DNA from: CAWUJT01 sp963922715
Lineage (GTDB): Bacteria > Pseudomonadota > Alphaproteobacteria > Rhodobacterales > Rhodobacteraceae
Reading direction: 5' to 3'
Length of the DNA stretch: 18,757 nt
Assembly: GCA_963922715.1 (NCBI GenBank)
Contig: CAWUJT010000041.1
Coordinates: forward strand, 1 to 18,757
The position numbers and the translations under genes are program-made. The notes under the pieces are model-generated. The model had not been told where the DNA came from. It searched no databases and saw only the letters and a program-made list of their open reading frames with translations. This document shows, one piece after another, positions 15,141 to 18,757 of this stretch; position 1 is the stretch's first letter; the number at the start of each line of letters is the position of its first letter.

Positions 15141-17051
15141 GTGTCGCAACTTGAACAGCAAGATGATGAAATTGATTTGCTCGAACTCTTTCACGTGCTT
15201 TGGCATAATTGGGCGACGATTGTATCAACTGTGCTGATAAGTACGTTTGCTGCGACATACTACGTGTCTTTTGTCGCAGTACCGGAATATGAAGCGTCGA
15301 CACGCTTTGAATTGTTGAGTGGGAACTCAGGCCCATCACTTGGTGAATTTTCCAGCTTAGCGCGATTAGCTGGAATTTCTGAACCAGGGGGAGCGTCAGA
15401 GGCAGAGACGTTAGAGGATCGTGTGCTGTCTCGTCCGTTTGTAGAGAAAATATACCAAAGTGCAGGCTTTTCAGCGGACCCGCTGTTTAATACGTGGATT
15501 GCGGAACCAAGCATATCGTCAAGACTTATTGCGGCTTTTTGGGGTTCATCTGATCGACAAGAACCGTCAATAGAAGAATATCATGCGATAGCTGTCAATG
15601 CACTAAAAGACCGAATGAATATAACGGTGGCCCGGAACGAAATTATTGAGCTTTCCGTGACACATCCTGATCCACAGCGGTCCGCTGAACTTTCTAACAT
15701 TATCGCCGCTCAAGCGATTGAAGATATATTCAATCGCAGGCGCGCGGAACTTGAAGAAAGCGTTGCCTATTTTGCTGTTGAGTTAACCAAAGCGAGAGAA
15801 CAACTTGATGCGGCCAATGCAGCGGTGCGTGATTATGCACTTCGTAACAGTTTGCAATCGCCTGAGGTTCTTGCCCAGACCTCTATACAACTTGCCCAAC
15901 TGCGGAATGATCTGAACGATCTTGAGCAAAGTATTGTGGCGCTACAAGCTTTAAATGAAATCCCCAGCGAAAATTTTGACGGTGTTTCATTTTCGCTTAC
16001 CTACCCAATCGCGAATAGTGTTTCTTTTCGCCGTCTTTTGAATTTCTCGTCGCTGCCAAATATGTGGAGGCGTCCAGCCGATGACATTATTCAGTCTGCA
16101 ATAGCAAGACTTTCACAGCAACGCACGGCTAGGCAGGCAAGTCTCACGTCTCTTGAGGCAGAGGCGCGGATCTCTGGGAACGAGGCGCTTGAGTTGGCGG
16201 CCCTTGAAAGAGAAGTGGAAGTGCAGCAGGCAATTTATGAAGCTGTTATTACCCAGTTTGAGGCACAGGAACGTTTTTCAGGGTTTGAACAATCGCCTGA
16301 GCGGATCATAGAAACAGCGATACCACCAAAAGACCCCTCAAAACCGCGCAAAATAATTTTTATGGGATTAGCAACAGTCGTCGGCGGATTTATGGGCGTG
16401 ATGGTCGCTTTATTGGTAAAATTTAAACGTGGCACAATATTTACGTTCAATGCAATAAGCACATATTTCGCTATAAATAATAAGATGATGTTTTCACACT
16501 CCTTGATGTCAAAAACATTGGGAGAACGTTTAAGCCCCAGGCAAAATTCGGCCTATCAAGATGTTATTGCGTCGCTGAAGTTTGAGAATAAAGCCGCAGT
16601 CGTCATTTCTTCTAGTCGCAAAATCAATGTTTTGAACTTTGCGTTCAATCTTTGCGAGAACATTGTTCGTATGGGGGAGACGGCAGCTTTACTTGTGCTT
16701 GTCAATGATAAGAGTTTTATCAAAAATCAGCCAACACAAGATAAAGCGGGGTTATCTAAATACCCTGAAATTCAAAATGTCGATTTTTTCAAGTCTGAGT
16801 ACCCGCAGAGTTTTCTCAAACGAGAAAATGCCCAAAACGCGTTCAATTATCTCACCAAGAACTACGATAAGGTCATCATTGCGTGTCCAATTCCTGAAGA
16901 TGGTATTGCTGTGACGCAGATCTTTGCTTCTCTATCGAAATCATCGATTATACTTGCAGAGCGGGCAAAAACAACTCAGACAACTGTCGAGACAATCAAT
17001 TCTACCCTTGCTAAATCTAATATTACTGATCCGCTACTCGTTATGACTTAG
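15141..17051 (+). CDS. Wzz-type polysaccharide co-polymerase with degenerate BY-kinase domain
   Basis: Inner-membrane chain-length and export regulator of a surface polysaccharide. The 636-aa product starts at a GTG (15141) with GAGG nine bases before it. The N-terminal Wzz domain has a first helix at about 26-47 (IVSTVLISTFAATYYVSFVA). A periplasmic region with long predicted coiled coils (about 195-290 and 315-385) follows. The second helix is at about 405-428 (IIFMGLATVVGGFMGVMVAL). The cytoplasmic C terminus has the outline of a bacterial tyrosine kinase (CpsD/Wzc type) but has lost its nucleotide-binding residues. The Walker A place reads SSSRKINV (490-497) instead of a GKS/T loop, the Walker A' place reads LVLVNDKS, and the expected IIDTPP is IIACPIP (A581). 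No tyrosine-rich tail is seen. I infer a pseudokinase scaffold. It lies nine bases before the Wza-like gene. Confidence 0.85.
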   Translation: MSQLEQQDDEIDLLELFHVLWHNWATIVSTVLISTFAATYYVSFVAVPEYEASTRFELLSGNSGPSLGEFSSLARLAGISEPGGASEAETLEDRVLSRPFVEKIYQSAGFSADPLFNTWIAEPSISSRLIAAFWGSSDRQEPSIEEYHAIAVNALKDRMNITVARNEIIELSVTHPDPQRSAELSNIIAAQAIEDIFNRRRAELEESVAYFAVELTKAREQLDAANAAVRDYALRNSLQSPEVLAQTSIQLAQLRNDLNDLEQSIVALQALNEIPSENFDGVSFSLTYPIANSVSFRRLLNFSSLPNMWRRPADDIIQSAIARLSQQRTARQASLTSLEAEARISGNEALELAALEREVEVQQAIYEAVITQFEAQERFSGFEQSPERIIETAIPPKDPSKPRKIIFMGLATVVGGFMGVMVALLVKFKRGTIFTFNAISTYFAINNKMMFSHSLMSKTLGERLSPRQNSAYQDVIASLKFENKAAVVISSSRKINVLNFAFNLCENIVRMGETAALLVLVNDKSFIKNQPTQDKAGLSKYPEIQNVDFFKSEYPQSFLKRENAQNAFNYLTKNYDKVIIACPIPEDGIAVTQIFASLSKSSIILAERAKTTQTTVETINSTLAKSNITDPLLVMT

Positions 17052-17060
17052 GGAATTCAT

Positions 17061-18757
17061 ATGTCGCAACACAGTTTTTTTATTCTATTTGTTTTATTCA
17101 TATTGGGGGGATGTTCAGAAGTGCTTCGGCAACCTGAGTTGCCTCTCGTTGACGTTGAAACGGTCGAGGCTGATGTCGAATATGAAGTGACCGTTTATGA
17201 AGCGGCTCCTGAAATTATGAAGACTGCAAACCAATCTGAATTTGTCCGATATGTGAATGTTGGAGGGTTAAGTTCTGGTCCTGTTTCACGTGTGGAAGAG
17301 CAAACACTCTTTTTGGGTCCCAAACCTTTGTCAAATCAGAAATTACCTTACATGCTGACCGTCGGCGACACGGTTCTTGTTAGTCGAACCGGTAACATTA
17401 TCATTGCCAATGGCATACAAACACGCCAGACCACACAGACGTCATATCGCATAGATGAGCAGGGTAAGATTACCCTCAATGAAGGCATTGATGTTTATTT
17501 AAATGGATTAACAATTTCAGACGCTACACTTACCTTGAGAAGAGCTCTGGACAGTGCGGGTTTGTCGGAAGGCAACCCTTTGCAAGAACGCCTCTTTCCA
17601 ACGTCAGAGCCGGACGCATATAGGCTTGGGCCAGGTGATGTCATCAGGGTCGGGCGCCTGATAGAACAAATTGATTCAAACGGTGTTCCAAGACAATCAA
17701 TTATAAATTTCCAAAGTGATGTGGGAGCAGACGGAATAGTGAGTATCCTTCAGCTTGGAGATCTCATGGTTGCAGGGTTAACACTCCCCCAGGTCAGAGA
17801 TCGTGTGATTGAGGAAGCCGTTCGAACAGCTTCTGGCGCTGATATTTTGGTAGAAATTGAAGCCTACAGATCTCAATATATGCTGATTTCAGGTGATCTA
17901 GGCACAAAGGTTGTGCCAATCACAGATCAATTGCAAACATACAATAAAGTTATAGCTAACATGAATCCACCGTTCGAAGGAAACCGCGACTATGTGGTTA
18001 TGCTTGAAAGAGACGGTCAAAAATATCAAATGTTGGCAAGCCGTATATTAGAGACGACAGATGATTTTTATCTCTTTAATGGCGATAATCTGAAAATTTC
18101 CGAATTGCTTCCTGCATCAGATGCGGAACTTCGCGTCGAAGACCTTGGTGAAAAATCAATAACCTACCTTCGTGTCCGCGATGGTGACGGCCAAGCTGGA
18201 AAGTCCGTTCAGCTTGGCTTTACAGGACTAGACCTCAGACGATTGTTGATTACGGAAAATATCGACGTAAACTATGATGAAGATTTGCTGATCCGCTTAA
18301 ACAGGCAGGGGCGGACGTATAATCTTTCGGCGCAATCTGTCGTTTTGAATGATCCTAATCGGCGTTATTGGCTGGCGCCTGATGATCATATCGTTGTGGA
18401 AGATATTGCTTATGTTGGCGATACTGCGCTTTTGGTGGGTGAGGTTCGCGCGCCTCAGCGTCTTTCTCTCAATCGACAAAGCCGAACAACCTTATCGGAG
18501 GCTCTGTTTAGTGGCCGTGCTTTTAATACGAATGATGCCGACTTTCGCCATATTTACGTTCTCAGAGGCGATGGGCTCGTGTTTGATGCGTACCATTTCG
18601 ATATGACCCAGGTGCTCAACTTAAGTCTTGCAGAGCAGTTTGAATTGCGCCCAGGTGATATCGTTTTTATCCGAACCCGCCCCATATCACGCTATAACCG
18701 TGTTCTGTCTTTGGCGCTAACTTTTGCAGGTCGTATCGATACAGCCGTTGATAATGT
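17061..18757 (+). CDS. Wza/KpsD-like polysaccharide export outer-membrane lipoprotein (3' end cut off)
   Basis: Probable outer-membrane channel subunit for capsule or exopolysaccharide export. The ATG at 17061 has AGGGA seven bases before it. Visible length is 565 codons, already longer than E. coli Wza (379 aa). A lipoprotein signal is clear: a hydrophobic run, then LGGC with the lipid-bearing C18. Two export (PES-type) motifs follow, YMLTVGDTVLV (Y97-V107) with continuation RIDEQGKITLN, and YRLGPGDVIRV (187-197) with continuation GADGIVSILQLGDLMVAGL. After these come SLBB-like regions beginning YMLISGDLG (about 274) and ALLVGEVRAPQRLSL (about 456). The end FELRPGDIVFIRTRPISR is the family's C-terminal motif before the membrane-crossing helix. 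The frame is open to base 18757, so the stop lies outside. It is almost certainly co-transcribed with the co-polymerase gene. Confidence 0.88.
   Translation, partial: MSQHSFFILFVLFILGGCSEVLRQPELPLVDVETVEADVEYEVTVYEAAPEIMKTANQSEFVRYVNVGGLSSGPVSRVEEQTLFLGPKPLSNQKLPYMLTVGDTVLVSRTGNIIIANGIQTRQTTQTSYRIDEQGKITLNEGIDVYLNGLTISDATLTLRRALDSAGLSEGNPLQERLFPTSEPDAYRLGPGDVIRVGRLIEQIDSNGVPRQSIINFQSDVGADGIVSILQLGDLMVAGLTLPQVRDRVIEEAVRTASGADILVEIEAYRSQYMLISGDLGTKVVPITDQLQTYNKVIANMNPPFEGNRDYVVMLERDGQKYQMLASRILETTDDFYLFNGDNLKISELLPASDAELRVEDLGEKSITYLRVRDGDGQAGKSVQLGFTGLDLRRLLITENIDVNYDEDLLIRLNRQGRTYNLSAQSVVLNDPNRRYWLAPDDHIVVEDIAYVGDTALLVGEVRAPQRLSLNRQSRTTLSEALFSGRAFNTNDADFRHIYVLRGDGLVFDAYHFDMTQVLNLSLAEQFELRPGDIVFIRTRPISRYNRVLSLALTFAGRIDTAVDN

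Noticed and set aside
17052..17063. GAATTC overlapping CATATG just before the Wza-like start, resembling a cloning junction.
   Set aside because: Reading frames and composition continue naturally on both sides and the upstream gene ends properly, so this is a coincidental pair of restriction sites.
1..18757. Search by eye for tRNA, rRNA, CRISPR repeats, toxin-antitoxin pairs, transposases and phage genes.
   Set aside because: No regularly spaced repeats, cloverleaf sequences or matching protein motifs were found. Nearly all the sequence is explained by the listed genes.

Overview
The window looks like chromosomal DNA from an alphaproteobacterium, most probably a marine Rhodobacterales (Roseobacter-clade) species. 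This rests on recalled protein flavour and gene order, not on a database search. The signs are a ubiH-like gene, an amidase and an aminotransferase leading into ftsK-lolA, a MotB of the GGHHGGAWKVAYADF type, and xth nearby. No rRNA, tRNA, CRISPR array, insertion sequence or integrase was seen. Coding density is high, and the longest stretch without a gene is about 200 bases (14938-15140).

Region 1 (1-7834) is housekeeping. A ubiquinone-biosynthesis type FAD monooxygenase (minus strand, cut by the left edge) diverges from a plus-strand run: amidase, class I/II PLP aminotransferase, the septal DNA translocase FtsK, and the periplasmic lipoprotein carrier LolA. Next comes a small exported cysteine-rich protein of unknown function. 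Between lolA and that small gene is a perfect 10-bp inverted repeat that could form a stem-loop.

Region 2 (7836-12770, all minus strand) appears to interrupt the lolA...xth neighbourhood. Transcription would run from an ABC ATPase (4-base overlap) to a large two-FtsX-domain permease (11-base overlap), then a secreted AttH/CrtC-like two-lipocalin-domain protein, then 54 bases to a solitary motB. The first three genes form an AttEFG-H type exporter unit of the MacB/LolCDE mechanistic class. The motB has no motA beside it and ends one base from the convergent stop of the small cysteine-rich gene. The divergent xth (exodeoxyribonuclease III) starts at 12912.

Region 3 (13789-18757) is visibly more AT-rich and encodes surface polysaccharide functions. 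It holds a polyprenyl-phosphate sugar-1-phosphate transferase (WecA/MraY superfamily, minus strand), divergent from a chain-length/co-polymerase protein (Wzz/BY-kinase architecture with a degenerate, probably inactive kinase domain) and a Wza-like outer-membrane export lipoprotein that runs off the right edge. Together they suggest the edge of an exopolysaccharide or capsule locus: sugar loading on the lipid carrier, length control in the inner membrane, and export through the outer membrane.

The items most worth a second look are the degenerate kinase domain of the co-polymerase, the unusual OmpA-like domain and position of the lone motB next to an AttH exporter, the small cysteine-rich exported protein with its upstream inverted repeat, and the tandem export motifs in the Wza-like protein. 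I see no clear evidence of a wholly new defence or mobile system.
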